This document shows, piece by piece, positions 35,333-45,400 of a stretch of 64,000 nucleotides of DNA. Position 1 is the first letter of the stretch. Every line of letters begins with the position of its first letter. The notes under the pieces are model-generated. The model saw only the letters and a list, made by a program, of their open reading frames with translations, was not told the DNA's origin and did not search any database. The position numbers and the translations under genes were made by a program. Origin of the DNA: an uncultured Eubacterium sp. (GTDB lineage: Bacteria > Bacillota > Clostridia > Lachnospirales > Lachnospiraceae); NCBI GenBank assembly GCA_910584795.1, contig CAJUBZ010000002.1, positions 124,001-188,000 of the forward strand, in the 5' to 3' direction.

Positions 35333-35538
35333 ATTCCAATTTATCAGAAAGTTGCAGAAAATAAAAAGTTTGTGTTCGAAATATATGGTGCGAACGAACA
35401 AACTGTTACTTTTAATAAGATTGATAAAAGGATATGTAGGTAGAACGATTATGGAGTAGATTAAATTTCAAGAACAATATTTTATAGTAGAGGTTAGAAT
35501 GTAAATATAAGTTAGAATTTGTGGAGGAAGAGATAACT

Positions 35539-35952
35539 ATGCTTGATAAAATACCTGATGCAGAGGAAATGACTGTTTTAGTAGGACAATCATTATATAA
35601 TGTATGGAATGAGTTGTGCACTTTAATTGAAGAAAAGTATGAGATGGAATGCCTGTGGAATAAAGGAGGTAAAGCATGGACTTATGAGTATAAATACCGT
35701 AGAGGCGGTAAAACACTTTGTGCTTTATACGCTAGAGAAAATTGTGTAGGCTTTATGATTATTTTGGGAAAAGATGAGAGAGCAAGGTTTGAAGCAGAAC
35801 GAGATAATTATTCTAAAGAAGTCCAAAAAATCTATGATGAAGCGAAAACCTACCATGATGGTAAATGGATAATGTTTGAACTGACTGATAATTCAATGTT
35901 TCATGATTTTATTAAATTATTAGGCATTAAAAGAAAACCCAATAGGAAGTAA
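35539..35952 (+). CDS. DUF3788 family protein
   Basis: 137 residues that look like DUF3788: N-terminal helical segment, then WNKGGKAWTYEYKYRRGGKTLCALYAREN and WIMFELTDNSMFHDFIKLLGIKRKP. Function unknown. ATG 35539 is preferred over the GTG at 35521, which lies within the GGAGGA ribosome site region. Confidence 0.8.
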   Translation: MLDKIPDAEEMTVLVGQSLYNVWNELCTLIEEKYEMECLWNKGGKAWTYEYKYRRGGKTLCALYARENCVGFMIILGKDERARFEAERDNYSKEVQKIYDEAKTYHDGKWIMFELTDNSMFHDFIKLLGIKRKPNRK

Positions 35953-36004
35953 CGATTTCCTGATTGAATTAGAAAATACAATTCCGTTTATGAAGGAGAT
36001 TAGA

Positions 36005-36658
36005 ATGAAAGAAATAGATCCAAAACAAACAAAACGTGCAGCAGCATTTGATTTGTGGATGAATGCGCCGATGCCAATGGTAACGCTTTTTAAATCTTTA
36101 GATGTTACAAATCTTATTAGACTAAGCAGAAAGTATGGCTATAAGTTTAATATGCTGATGTGCTGGTGCATTGGTAAGGCAGCTACGCAGGTAGAAGAAT
36201 TTTATTTATTGCCAGTGGGAGAGAAACTGATGCAATATAATAGCCTTGCAGTAAATACAGTTATTGCAACCAAGGAGGGAGATATCAATACATGTGATAT
36301 TCCTTTTTCCGAGGAACTGGAAGAATTTAATAAAGATTATATGACCTTAACCAAGCAGGTATATGATACTAGCGAAGCGTATAATTTAGGAGACGACTAT
36401 ATGGTAATAGGGACATCTGCTCTTGTTCAATATGATATTGATGGTGCAGTGAATATTTATGCAGGCTTTTATAATAATCCTTTTATTGTCTGGAGCAGAT
36501 ATAAAAGAAAGTTTTTAAAATCGTATCTTAAAATGTCTTTCCAGTTTCATCATACACAGATGGATGGTGGACAGGCTGCACAGTTTCTTGAGATTCTACA
36601 GAAGGAAATAGGCAATTTAAAGATATGCTGCTATGATTTGGTGTTAGGAGGACTGTGA
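36005..36658 (+). CDS. CatA-like O-acetyltransferase
   Basis: 217 residues of the chloramphenicol acetyltransferase fold. The active site reads FHHTQMDGGQAAQFLE, where the second His is the general base; canonical CAT has HHAVCDG at this position, so the drug-binding strand differs and chloramphenicol may not be the substrate. The N-terminus (DPKQTKRAAAFDLWM) is close to clostridial CatA-like proteins of undefined substrate. AAGGAG sets the start at 36005. Confidence 0.85.
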   Translation: MKEIDPKQTKRAAAFDLWMNAPMPMVTLFKSLDVTNLIRLSRKYGYKFNMLMCWCIGKAATQVEEFYLLPVGEKLMQYNSLAVNTVIATKEGDINTCDIPFSEELEEFNKDYMTLTKQVYDTSEAYNLGDDYMVIGTSALVQYDIDGAVNIYAGFYNNPFIVWSRYKRKFLKSYLKMSFQFHHTQMDGGQAAQFLEILQKEIGNLKICCYDLVLGGL

Positions 36659-36660
36659 TT

Positions 36661-36923
36661 TTGATAAAGAAGGCACAGAAAGAAGATTTAGAAAAAATAC
36701 TTGAACTACAATACTTGGCGTGCATCCTAAAATGCAAAAGAAGGGAATTGGAGCGAAACTTCTCTTAGAAATAGAAAATGAATATCCATACCAAAGATAT
36801 GAGTTGTTTACCAGTACAAAAAGTATTAGTAATATAAGATTATATGAAAGATTAGGATATAAAATATTTAAAGAAGAGGAAGTATCTCAGGAATTGCAAT
36901 TTGTATTTTTGGAAAAATGTTAA
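36661..36923 (+). pseudogene. GNAT acetyltransferase with internal deletion
   Basis: A TTG start behind GGAGG opens with IKKAQKEDLEKILELQY, the typical GNAT N-terminus. After 18 codons the sequence jumps, in another frame, to GVHPKMQKKGIGAKLL, the acetyl-CoA motif A, and continues correctly to the end. Some 70-80 codons and the reading frame are lost at about 36713-36720, so the gene is inactive though both ends are well preserved. Confidence 0.7.
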
Positions 36924-36970
36924 AAGATAAATGTATAAACAAGAATTTGTTCAATTGGAGGAGTAATTCA

Positions 36971-37486
36971 ATGATTGTTTTAATAGCAGGAGCATCGCAC
37001 ACAGGAAAAACAGTACTTGCTCAAAAATTACTAGAAAAATATAAATATCCTTATTTTTCCATAGACCATTTAAAAATGGGGCTTATTCGTAGTGGAAATA
37101 CGACACTTACACCTTTGAGTGGTGATAAGGAACTGACAGACTATTTATGGCCGATTGTACGTGAAATGATAAAAACAGTTATAGAGAATAGACAAAATCT
37201 CATTGTTGAGGGATGCTATATTCCATTTGACTGGGAAAAGGATTTTACGGCAGAGCATCTTGATGATATAAGATACTATTGTCTTGTTATGAGTGAAAAC
37301 TATATTAGAAATCATTTTGATGACATTAAAAAAAATGCAAGTGCTATTGAAGAGCGTTTAGATGATGAATATTGCACTTTGGAAAGTGTATTAGAGGATA
37401 ATGCAGAAGTATTAGAACAGGCAGAAGAAAACGGTGTAAACTATATTCTGATTAATGATGAGTATATAATAAACATTGATTTGTAA
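36971..37486 (+). CDS. P-loop nucleotide kinase-like protein
   Basis: 171 residues beginning with a Walker A motif GASHTGKT at about 7-14, then YPYFSIDHLKMGLIRSG and a Walker B-like LIVEGCYIPF. The fold resembles small-molecule kinases such as adenylate or 2-phosphoglycerate kinases. The substrate is unknown. GGAGGAG at 36957-36963 sets the start. It is only 47 bases from the broken GNAT gene. Confidence 0.8.
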   Translation: MIVLIAGASHTGKTVLAQKLLEKYKYPYFSIDHLKMGLIRSGNTTLTPLSGDKELTDYLWPIVREMIKTVIENRQNLIVEGCYIPFDWEKDFTAEHLDDIRYYCLVMSENYIRNHFDDIKKNASAIEERLDDEYCTLESVLEDNAEVLEQAEENGVNYILINDEYIINIDL

Positions 37487-37617
37487 TGCTAACTTTTGAT
37501 TTTATGAATTGATAGAATGAAAAGCATTGACAATGGGAGGGAACGAAAGGATAAGATAGAGTTTGTGCTATTGCTTATCGGAAGAGAAAAAACAAATTAG
37601 AAGTAATGGAGACAATT

Positions 37618-38130
37618 ATGCTTATAAGGAAGGAAGTATTGAAGGATTATGAAAGAATATTTTCTGTAGTTAAAGCTGCATTTGACAGTGCCGAACACTC
37701 TGACGGAAATGAACATAATTTAGTAAGTGCATTAAGAAAAGGGGAAGCGTTTATTCCTGATTTGTCTTTAGTTGCCGAAATGGACGGAAAGATTGTAGGA
37801 CATATTATGTTTACAAGAGCAAAGATTGGGGATGATATAGTTTTAGCATTGGCTCTGCTGTCTGTTCTGCCTGAATACCAAAGAAAGGGGATAGGAATGT
37901 CATTAATTAAAGAGGGACATAGAATTGCTGAAAAATTGGGCTATGAATATTCGATTGTATTGGGGAGTGAAAAATACTATCCGAGAGCAGGATATGTCCC
38001 GGCTGACAGTTTGGGGATTAAGCCGCCTTTTGATGTGCTAAGCGAAAACTTTATGGCTTGCAAGATAAAAAAAGATGCGTCTAATATATGCGGAGTTATA
38101 AAATATGCAAAAGAATTTGGGATTGAATAG
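37618..38130 (+). CDS. GNAT-family N-acetyltransferase
   Basis: 170 residues of the YhbS-like GNAT group. The acetyl-CoA loop is at VLPEYQRKGIGMSLI and the conserved LGSEKYYPRAGYVPA and IKPPFDV segments follow. The substrate is unknown. AATGGAGA spaced 6-8 bases supports 37618 over the Met at 37606. Confidence 0.88.
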   Translation: MLIRKEVLKDYERIFSVVKAAFDSAEHSDGNEHNLVSALRKGEAFIPDLSLVAEMDGKIVGHIMFTRAKIGDDIVLALALLSVLPEYQRKGIGMSLIKEGHRIAEKLGYEYSIVLGSEKYYPRAGYVPADSLGIKPPFDVLSENFMACKIKKDASNICGVIKYAKEFGIE

Positions 38131-38514
38131 TACAAAATCCGGATTGTTTGCTGGCATAGATATGATTTGTTGAGTGTTACAAAGTTTTTATCAAAGACAG
38201 ATTATTATTACTTTTTTACATATTTGTGGAAAGTAGATTTGTCAATCCCAAGTCAAATAGAAGAATGGTATTTTATGATATTTTTGCTCTTGACGATACA
38301 GATTGTGTATATGTGTTTAGTAAAAAAGACAATGAATAGAATATGAGGAGTTTGTGATAGAACTAGCAGAAATATAATTATGTTCAATGTGGCAAAAAAC
38401 ATAGTTTCAAGGAGAAAATGAGATGGCAAAGTTAGAAAAGAATTTAAGAGGAAGCTTTTTTGGATAAGCTCCAGGAACTGTTATAGAATTTTGCACATAA
38501 ATATATTACAAATG
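38131..38514 (+). other. Gene debris before the HAD gene
   Basis: No intact gene in about 380 bases. The only recognisable coding piece is at 38423-38488, described separately. The rest is AT-rich with scattered short frames. Confidence 0.5.
38423..38488 (+). pseudogene. 5' fragment of a small DUF6054-like gene
   Basis: Behind AAGGAG an ATG opens MAKLEKNLRGSFF and stops after 14 codons. The start resembles DUF6054 proteins. A second frame continues LDKLQELL to a stop at about 38488, as if a base was gained in the T run at 38455-38461. Too short to be sure. Confidence 0.35.
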
Positions 38515-38543
38515 TTGAAAAACAAACCTTCTTATTGTAAAAT
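38515..38543 (+). promoter_or_regulatory. Promoter of the HAD gene
   Basis: TTGAAA (38515-38520), 17-base spacer, TAAAAT (38538-38543). Transcription would begin near 38550, which disfavours the most upstream Met at 38552 as translation start. Confidence 0.6.
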
Positions 38544-38581
38544 TAACTATAATGCAGATGGAAAAGAAAGTTGATTTGTTT

Positions 38582-39391
38582 ATGGGAAAGTTTACAGGAT
38601 ATCTTATTTGTACAGACTGCGATGGTACATTGACATATGAGCCGGGCAAGGTGTCGGATGAGAATGCACAGGCAATTAAATATTTTCAGGAAGAAGGCGG
38701 TCTTTTTACGCTCGCTACAGGACGTTTCCCGGACCACGTAGATTTGTTTAAAGACAAAATTCAGATTAATGCGCCTATGGTTTCTTTAAATGGTACATTG
38801 TTATATGATATAGATAATGGGTCTATGATACATAAATGGGGATCACCAATAGAGCAGTGTTATGAATTGTTATATTATATGAGAGAATCATATGATAACA
38901 TTGAGGATTTCTGGGTCAATGGAGTTTTGGCGGATGGAACTTTTGGCGGTATCAGTTATAATCTTTCTGAGCACAGTTCAGAACAACATAGTCTGAAAAA
39001 AGCGTTAAAAGGATTTCCTTGTGAAATGCTGAAGATGGTGGTTGTCGGAAATGCAGATGTTATCTTAAAACTGCAGGCTGACTTAAAAAAGAAATTTGGA
39101 CAAAGGTTTCGATTTGATACCAGTTGGCCGGAAGGGCTGGAGATACAGTCCATTGACAGCGGTAAGGGTGTGGCGGTTCAATATATGAAAACACATCTGG
39201 ACACAGATATACATACGACGATTGGTGTAGGTGATTATGAAAATGACATGACATTATTGGAGTGTGCAGATATAGGATATGCAGTAGGTAATGCCATTGA
39301 GAGTGTGAAGAGTATCGCTGACAGAGTTACCGTTTCTAATAAGGAACATGCACTTGCAGCAATAATAAACGATTTAGAAAGAGGGTTATAG
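38582..39391 (+). CDS. HAD-superfamily IIB (Cof-type) phosphatase
   Basis: About 269 residues. HAD motif I is DCDGTLT near the N-terminus, motif II is in VSLNGTLLYD, and motif IV GVGDYENDMTLLECAD is near the end, with a C2B cap between. Such enzymes dephosphorylate sugar phosphates or flavin precursors. The start is uncertain: Mets at 38552 and 38558 are in frame, but the promoter places the transcript start there, so 38582 is chosen. A small membrane protein gene follows after one base. Confidence 0.88.
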   Translation: MGKFTGYLICTDCDGTLTYEPGKVSDENAQAIKYFQEEGGLFTLATGRFPDHVDLFKDKIQINAPMVSLNGTLLYDIDNGSMIHKWGSPIEQCYELLYYMRESYDNIEDFWVNGVLADGTFGGISYNLSEHSSEQHSLKKALKGFPCEMLKMVVVGNADVILKLQADLKKKFGQRFRFDTSWPEGLEIQSIDSGKGVAVQYMKTHLDTDIHTTIGVGDYENDMTLLECADIGYAVGNAIESVKSIADRVTVSNKEHALAAIINDLERGL

Positions 39392-39392
39392 A

Positions 39393-39764
39393 ATGAATAA
39401 AAAGGCAAAAGCAGTTTTAAGTGGTCTGGCAATTTTGATTACAATAATAGTGGTTGTTATTGTTATTAAAGTAAATACCGACAAGGGTGATAAAAATAAA
39501 TCAGTAGATACAACTGCAGTAGAACAAAGTCAAGGTGTAAGAGAGAATCAGACAAAGTCTGGTGATGGAAATTATGCAACAATCCCACCAGAGACAGAAG
39601 CTGTGAACAAATCTACTACAAATTATTTTGATAATATCGATGTCGTTGAGGAGACAACAAAGAAAAAAAATAAGAGAAATAAAAAAAATAAAGAGTCAGA
39701 GGCGTATCCAGGAGAAAACGATGGCTGGTCACCTTTGGTTTCGCCAGATGATTTGGAACAGTAA
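39393..39764 (+). CDS. Membrane-anchored small protein of unknown function
   Basis: 123 residues: a basic N-terminus, one membrane helix at about 7-27, and a hydrophilic tail rich in Thr, Asn, Lys and Glu with a KKKNKRNKKNK run, ending GWSPLVSPDDLEQ. It looks like an extracellular tethered protein. It begins 1 base after the HAD stop and is translationally coupled to it. Not recognised. Confidence 0.7.
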   Translation: MNKKAKAVLSGLAILITIIVVVIVIKVNTDKGDKNKSVDTTAVEQSQGVRENQTKSGDGNYATIPPETEAVNKSTTNYFDNIDVVEETTKKKNKRNKKNKESEAYPGENDGWSPLVSPDDLEQ

Positions 39765-39801
39765 TGTAGAAATTACATATTTATATATTAGGAAGTGGCA
39801 G

Positions 39802-39835
39802 ATATAAAGGCTGGAAGGTATTTCCGGCCTTTATA
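39802..39835 (+). terminator. Terminator-like hairpin
   Basis: A 14-bp stem (39802-39815 with 39822-39835, one G-U pair). It lacks a long T run but separates two unrelated genes. Confidence 0.65.
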
Positions 39836-39889
39836 TCTATGTACATAAAACTTTCAGGAATATTAGTTATGGATAAATGGAGGTTAGAT

Positions 39890-40786
39890 ATGGATGATAA
39901 AACAGTAGTAAAAACGGTTGTGAGGGTTTCCGGTGTTAGTATTATATCTAATATTATTTTGAGTTTATTGAAATTATTAGCAGGAGTTTTTGGCAGATCT
40001 ATGGCAATGCTGTCAGATGCAATACATTCGTTATCAGATGTTTTTAGCACCATAATTGTTATTATTGGCGTAAAGATGGCGAAGAAAGAAGAGGACAGTG
40101 ATCATCAGTACGGTCATGACAGAATGGAGAGTTTGGCATCGCTTGCATTAGGTGCAATATTGTTTTTGACAGGTGCGCTTTTAATATATGAAGGAATAAA
40201 AAAGATATATTTAGGAGAGGAAATCAGTACACCTGGATCGATTGCTTTGATTGCGGCAGTTGTTTCTATTGTGGCAAAAGAGGGAATGTACTGGTATACA
40301 AAGAAAGCAGCAGATAGAATTCATTCTGATGCATTAAGAGCCGATGCATGGCATCATAGGTCGGATGCATTGTCATCTATTGGAAGTTTGATAGGTGTGG
40401 CAGGAGCTATGCTGGGAGTAAAAATATTAGATCCGGTGATGGCAGGGATTATTGGTCTGGTTATTATAAAGGTTGCTTATGACATTGTAAAAGAGGCTGT
40501 AGATAAAATGGTTGATAAGGCGTGTGATGAAGAGATTGTCAGGGCGATGAAAGAGTTGGTTTTAAGTGTGGAAGGTGTTGAAGGACTGGACTTAATTAAG
40601 ACAAGGATGTTTGGTACAAAAATGTATGTGGATATTGAAATTAGTGCTGATGGGAATTTACTTTTAAAGCAGTCTCACGAGATAGCGGAAGCAGTTCATG
40701 ATAATATTGAAAAGCAGTTCGCTGGTGTTAAACATTGTACGGTTCATGTAAATCCGGCTGGATATGAACATAAGAAATTACCATAA
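39890..40786 (+). CDS. Cation diffusion facilitator transporter
   Basis: 298 residues with six predicted helices and the CDF metal-site pattern: SDAIHSLSD in helix II, DHQYGHDRMESL after it, and HSDALRADAWHHRSDALSS in helix V, with a C-terminal cytoplasmic CDF domain. It exports divalent cations such as Zn, Fe or Mn in exchange for protons; selectivity cannot be read. GGAGG sets the start at 39890. Confidence 0.93.
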   Translation: MDDKTVVKTVVRVSGVSIISNIILSLLKLLAGVFGRSMAMLSDAIHSLSDVFSTIIVIIGVKMAKKEEDSDHQYGHDRMESLASLALGAILFLTGALLIYEGIKKIYLGEEISTPGSIALIAAVVSIVAKEGMYWYTKKAADRIHSDALRADAWHHRSDALSSIGSLIGVAGAMLGVKILDPVMAGIIGLVIIKVAYDIVKEAVDKMVDKACDEEIVRAMKELVLSVEGVEGLDLIKTRMFGTKMYVDIEISADGNLLLKQSHEIAEAVHDNIEKQFAGVKHCTVHVNPAGYEHKKLP

Positions 40787-40842
40787 ATAACATATAAATT
40801 GATAATATATAGTGATTTTCAACAAAAAAGTGCATTTTTTTA

Positions 40843-40880
40843 AAATAGTCGGTTTACACTGGCTATTTTTTGTGTATAAT
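40843..40880 (+). promoter_or_regulatory. rpoD promoter overlapping an upstream terminator
   Basis: TTTACA (40853-40858), 16 bases, TATAAT (40875-40880) preceded by TGTG. The same bases fold into an 8-bp hairpin (40843-40850 with 40861-40868) followed by Ts, which can end the transporter transcript. Confidence 0.65.
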
Positions 40881-40943
40881 ATATGTTGGACCGACAGATA
40901 CTTAAAAAGAAACTTATGTTTCGATTTTAGAAAGGATACTGTA

Positions 40944-42194
40944 TTGAAACAACAAGATTTTAATCAAAAAATTGAAGAATTAGTTGGAATTGGTCAGAAC
41001 AAAGATGGTCAGTTAACTACAGACGATATTAAGGAATTTTTTGCAGACGATAGTCTCACTGCAAAACAGGAGACAACATTATTCTCAAAAATTCAGGAAA
41101 ACAATATTACTGTAGTTTTATCTGAGAAAGATGCAGATTCTGATAGTATAGATTCCGCAGAGGAAGTAGTATATAACGAAGATGGCGAGGAAATGGTAGA
41201 GATTAAAGTGGATTTAATCACAGATGTTATTGAGCCTACAGATGAGGACATTGCTTCTGTTGCAGCGGACGAAGAGGATTTATTGGATCCCGCAGACGAG
41301 GATTTTGATAACGATGAAGAGGAAACGGTAGAATTAGACGCCGTTGATTTGCTCGAGGGTGTGGGAACAGAAGATCCGGTGCGTATGTACTTGAAAGAAA
41401 TCGGTACAGTAGCTTTGTTGACAGCAGAGGAAGAACTAGAACTTGCCAAGCGCAAGACAGAAGGGGATTCTGTTGCAAAAGAAAAGTTAATAGAGGCAAA
41501 TTTGCGTCTTGTAGTTAGTATTGCAAAGAGATACACAGGGCGTGGTATGAGTTTTTTAGACTTAGTGCAGGAAGGGAATCTAGGTCTGATAAAAGGCGTA
41601 GAGAAATTTGACTATACAAAAGGTTATAAGTTAAGTACATATGCTACATGGTGGATTAGACAGTCGGTTACCAGAGCTTTGGCAGATCATGCCAGAACAA
41701 TCCGTGTACCAGTTCATATGGTCGAGACGATTAACAGAATGTCAAAGATGCAAAGAAAGCTGACGCTTGAATTAGGATATGAGCCTTCTACAAAAGAATT
41801 GGCACAGGCACTGGATATGACGGAAGAAAAAGTTTTGGAGATTATGCAGATTGCAAGAGAGCCGGCTTCTTTAGAAACTCCTATTGGAGAAGAAGATGAC
41901 TCAAACCTTGGAGATTTCGTGGCAGACAATAATGCAGTTACTCCGGAAGCTAATATTGAATCGGTAATGCTTCGTGAGCATATAGACGTACTATTACAGG
42001 ATTTAAAGGATAGAGAGCGTGAGGTTATAATTCTTAGATTTGGATTAAGAGATGGACATCCTAGAACACTGGAAGAAGTAGGAAAGATTTTTAGTGTGAC
42101 TAGAGAACGTATCAGACAGATTGAGGCGAAGGCTTTAAGAAAGTTAAGAAATCCAGTCAGAAGCAAAAAAATTAAAGATTTTTTAGGTGAATAG
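40944..42194 (+). CDS. rpoD: Primary sigma factor RpoD (SigA)
   Basis: 416 residues. Region 1.1-like acidic N-terminus, region 1.2 [11 protein letters not shown], region 2 with [20 protein letters not shown] and the aromatic melting segment ([11 protein letters not shown]), region 3, and region 4 with [15 protein letters not shown] and a [17 protein letters not shown] start with AGAAAGGA 7 bases upstream begins [13 protein letters not shown] as homologues do; the open frame further up is spurious. In many Clostridia dnaG precedes rpoD; here a CDF transporter gene does. Confidence 0.96.
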   Translation: MKQQDFNQKIEELVGIGQNKDGQLTTDDIKEFFADDSLTAKQETTLFSKIQENNITVVLSEKDADSDSIDSAEEVVYNEDGEEMVEIKVDLITDVIEPTDEDIASVAADEEDLLDPADEDFDNDEEETVELDAVDLLEGVGTEDPVRMYLKEIGTVALLTAEEELELAKRKTEGDSVAKEKLIEANLRLVVSIAKRYTGRGMSFLDLVQEGNLGLIKGVEKFDYTKGYKLSTYATWWIRQSVTRALADHARTIRVPVHMVETINRMSKMQRKLTLELGYEPSTKELAQALDMTEEKVLEIMQIAREPASLETPIGEEDDSNLGDFVADNNAVTPEANIESVMLREHIDVLLQDLKDREREVIILRFGLRDGHPRTLEEVGKIFSVTRERIRQIEAKALRKLRNPVRSKKIKDFLGE

Positions 42195-42293
42195 ATCTTT
42201 CTTTACTAAATTAATAAGATTGTGGGTATTAATATTCAAATCATATATATAATTTAATAAAGTAAGAAAAATATATACAAAACTTAATTTTAT

Positions 42294-42322
42294 TTGACAA
42301 AAGTCACAAAATAGTTTATAAA
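42294..42322 (+). promoter_or_regulatory. Promoter of the gltB-gltD operon
   Basis: TTGACA (42294-42299), 17-base spacer, TATAAA (42317-42322), giving a leader of about 130 bases. Confidence 0.8.
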
Positions 42323-42341
42323 ATTAAGCAGAGATTAAGAA

Positions 42342-42431
42342 GGGTACAAAGACGTACATGGATGACTCCATTAGTTTTTGTACCCCTTTTTTATGCGGAT
42401 AGGGAGTTAAGGAATTGCTCCCAACTGCATA
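42342..42431 (+). promoter_or_regulatory. gltB leader with terminator and competing hairpins
   Basis: Terminator: GGGTACAAA (42342-42350) pairs with TTTGTACCC (42377-42385), then CCTTTTTT. Competing folds: GTAC-AAAGAC-GTAC (42344-42357) and ATGG-ATGACT-CCAT (42358-42371), two adjacent small hairpins each with a six-base loop. The first uses the terminator's left arm, so both cannot form. A third hairpin (GGGAG/CTCCC, 42402-42422, within TATGC/GCATA) lies before the ribosome site. This looks like antitermination control; no known riboswitch class was recognised. Confidence 0.6.
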
Positions 42432-42457
42432 GAACAATGTTTTAAGGAGGATAAATC

Positions 42458-45400
42458 ATGGAGCACAATGTATTATTCAAAAAGGCTGAGAAAAATGGAT
42501 TATATGATTCCAGATTTGAACATGACAACTGTGGTATTGGTGCAGTTGTAAATATCAAAGGAAAACGGAGTCATGAAACAGTAGTCAATGCTTTAAAGAT
42601 TGTTGAGAATTTAGAGCATCGTGCCGGAAAAGATGCCGAAGGCAAGACTGGTGATGGTGTCGGCATTATGTTGCAGATTTCACATAAATTTTTTAAGAAA
42701 GTTACAAAACCGCTAGGTATTCATATTGGAGAAGAGAGAGAATATGGTGTAGGTATGTTCTTTATGCCACAGGATGATCTGACATGTAAAAGTGAAATGA
42801 AAATGTTAGAAATCATTACTGAAAAAGAGGGATTAGAGTTTCTTGGCTGGAGAGAAGTGCCAGTAAATCCGGATGTATTGGGGAGTAGAGCGTTAGAGTG
42901 TATGCCGAGAATTATGCAGTGTTTTATTAAAAAACCGGAAGATGTGGAGAAAGGTCTGGCTTTTGATAGAAAACTTTATATTGTAAGAAGAGTGTTTTCA
43001 CACAGTAATGCAGGAACGTATACCGTTTCTATGTCTAGTAGAACAATTGTTTATAAAGGCATGTTTCTGGTAGACCAGTTAGGTCCGTTTTTTGCTGATT
43101 TAATGGATAAAAGTTACGAGTCAGCCATTGCACTGGTACATTCAAGATTCTCAACAAATACACAGCCAAGCTGGAAGAGAGCTCATCCGAATAGATTTAT
43201 CGTTCATAATGGAGAAATTAATACAATACGTGGAAATGCTGATAATATGTTAGCCCGTGAAGAATCTATGAGCAGTGAGTATATGCAGAATTCCCTGCAG
43301 AAAGTTATGCCGGTAGTAGATGTGAATGGTTCTGACTCTGCGATGTTAGATAACACATTGGAGTTTCTTGTGATGAATGGAGTGGAACTTCCGTTAGCAG
43401 TTATGATGTGCATACCGGAACCTTGGGAGAAGAATGATACAATCAGCCAGACAAAAAGAGATTTCTACCAGTATTATGCAACTATGATGGAACCTTGGGA
43501 TGGTCCGGCATCAATATTGTTTACTGATGGTGATTACATGGGAGCAATTCTTGACAGAAACGGACTTCGACCATCCAGATATTATATTACAAGTGACGAC
43601 CAGTTAATTCTTTCATCAGAGGTAGGGGTTTTAGATATCGCACCGGAAAAGATTGTTGTAAAAGAGCGGCTTCGTCCGGGACGTATGTTGTTGGTTGATA
43701 CTGTCAATGGAAAGCTCATTGATGATGATGAACTAAAGGAACGTTATGCAGTAAGAAGGCCTTATGGTGAATGGCTCAATAATAATTTAGTTTATTTAAG
43801 AGATATCAATATACCAAATGTAAGGGTAGAGAGTTTTGAGAAGGAAGAACTTCAAAGACTTCAGAAGAATTTCGGATATACGTTTGAAGACTTAAAACGT
43901 ATTATCCCAATGGCAAACAATGGAATTGAGGCTACAAAGGCTATGGGTAAAGATACGCCATTGGCAGTTTTAAGTAAAAGAAACCATCCGTTATTTAATT
44001 ATTTTAAACAGTTGTTTGCACAGGTAACAAATCCTCCGATTGATGCAATTCGTGAGGAAATAGTAACTTCTACATCTGTTTATATTGGTAATGATGGGAA
44101 TATTTTAGAGGAACAGCCGGAAAACTGTAATGTATTAAAGATTAAGCATCCGATTCTTACAAATACAGATATTCTGAAATTAAAAAATATAGATAAACCG
44201 GGATTTAAATCGGCAGTTGTTCCAATTGTTTATTATAAAGGAATTAATATTGAAAAGGCAATTGAACAGGTATTTGTGGATGTGGACAAGGCACATAAAG
44301 ATGGAGCGAATATTATTATCCTGTCAGACAGAGGTGTTGACGAGTACCATGTACAGATCCCATCTCTTCTTGCCGTATCAGCAGTGCACCAATATCTGGT
44401 TAGAACAAAGAAGAGAACGACATTGTCTCTTGTTTTAGAGAGTGGTGAACCAAGAGATGTACATCATTTCGCGACGCTTTTAGGTTATGGTGCCAGTGCA
44501 ATTAATCCATATCTGGCACATGAAACAATTAAACAAATGGTGGAAGAAGAAATGATTAATAAAGACCCATATGCAGCCATTGATGATTATAACGGAGCTG
44601 TACTTGGAGGAATTATTAAGATTGCATCTAAGATGGGAATTTCAACGATTCAATCTTACCAGGGTTCACAGATTTTTGAAGCAATTGGTATTTCAAAAGA
44701 AGTAGTTGACAAATATTTTACAGGAACAGTCAGCCGTGTAGAAGGTATTACAATCAAGGATATTGAGAATGGTGTGGAAGAGCTTCATTCCAGAGCTTTT
44801 GATCCGCTGGGATTAGATGTTGACTTGACATTAGAAAGTAATGGTGAGCATAAAGCCAGAAGCGGTAAAGAACAGCACAAATATAATCCGGTAACAATCC
44901 ATACATTGCAGCAGGCAACATGGATCGATAATTATCAGTTGTTTAAACAGTATACTCACATGATAGATGAGGAAATGTCTCCATTTCATTTGCGTGGGCT
45001 TATGGACTTTAGTTATCCGGAAAATGGTGGTATTTCTATCGATGAAGTAGAAAGTGCAGAGTCCATTATGAAGAGATTCAAAACGGGAGCGATGTCTTAT
45101 GGGTCAATTTCACAGGAAGCACATGAGACAATGGCAATTGCCATGAACATGATTGGCGGCCGTTCCAACTCAGGTGAAGGTGGAGAATCCATTGAGAGAT
45201 TATCTATTGGAGAAGATGGTTTAAATAAATGTTCTAAAATAAAGCAGGTTGCATCCGGACGTTTTGGTGTTACATCAAGATATCTTGTAAGTGCAGAAGA
45301 ATTACAGATTAAGATGGCACAGGGTGCAAAGCCTGGTGAGGGTGGACATTTACCGGGAAAGAAAGTCTATCCTTGGGTAGCAAAGACAAGACATTCAACA

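Noticed and set aside
41093..41536. Ser-rich minus-strand frame of 147 codons
   Set aside because: It is the complement of the acidic region of rpoD; Ser/Thr richness is an artefact of GAA/GAT codons read backwards.
42342..42431. Glutamine riboswitch (glnA motif) before gltB
   Set aside because: The known glutamine aptamer core is not present.
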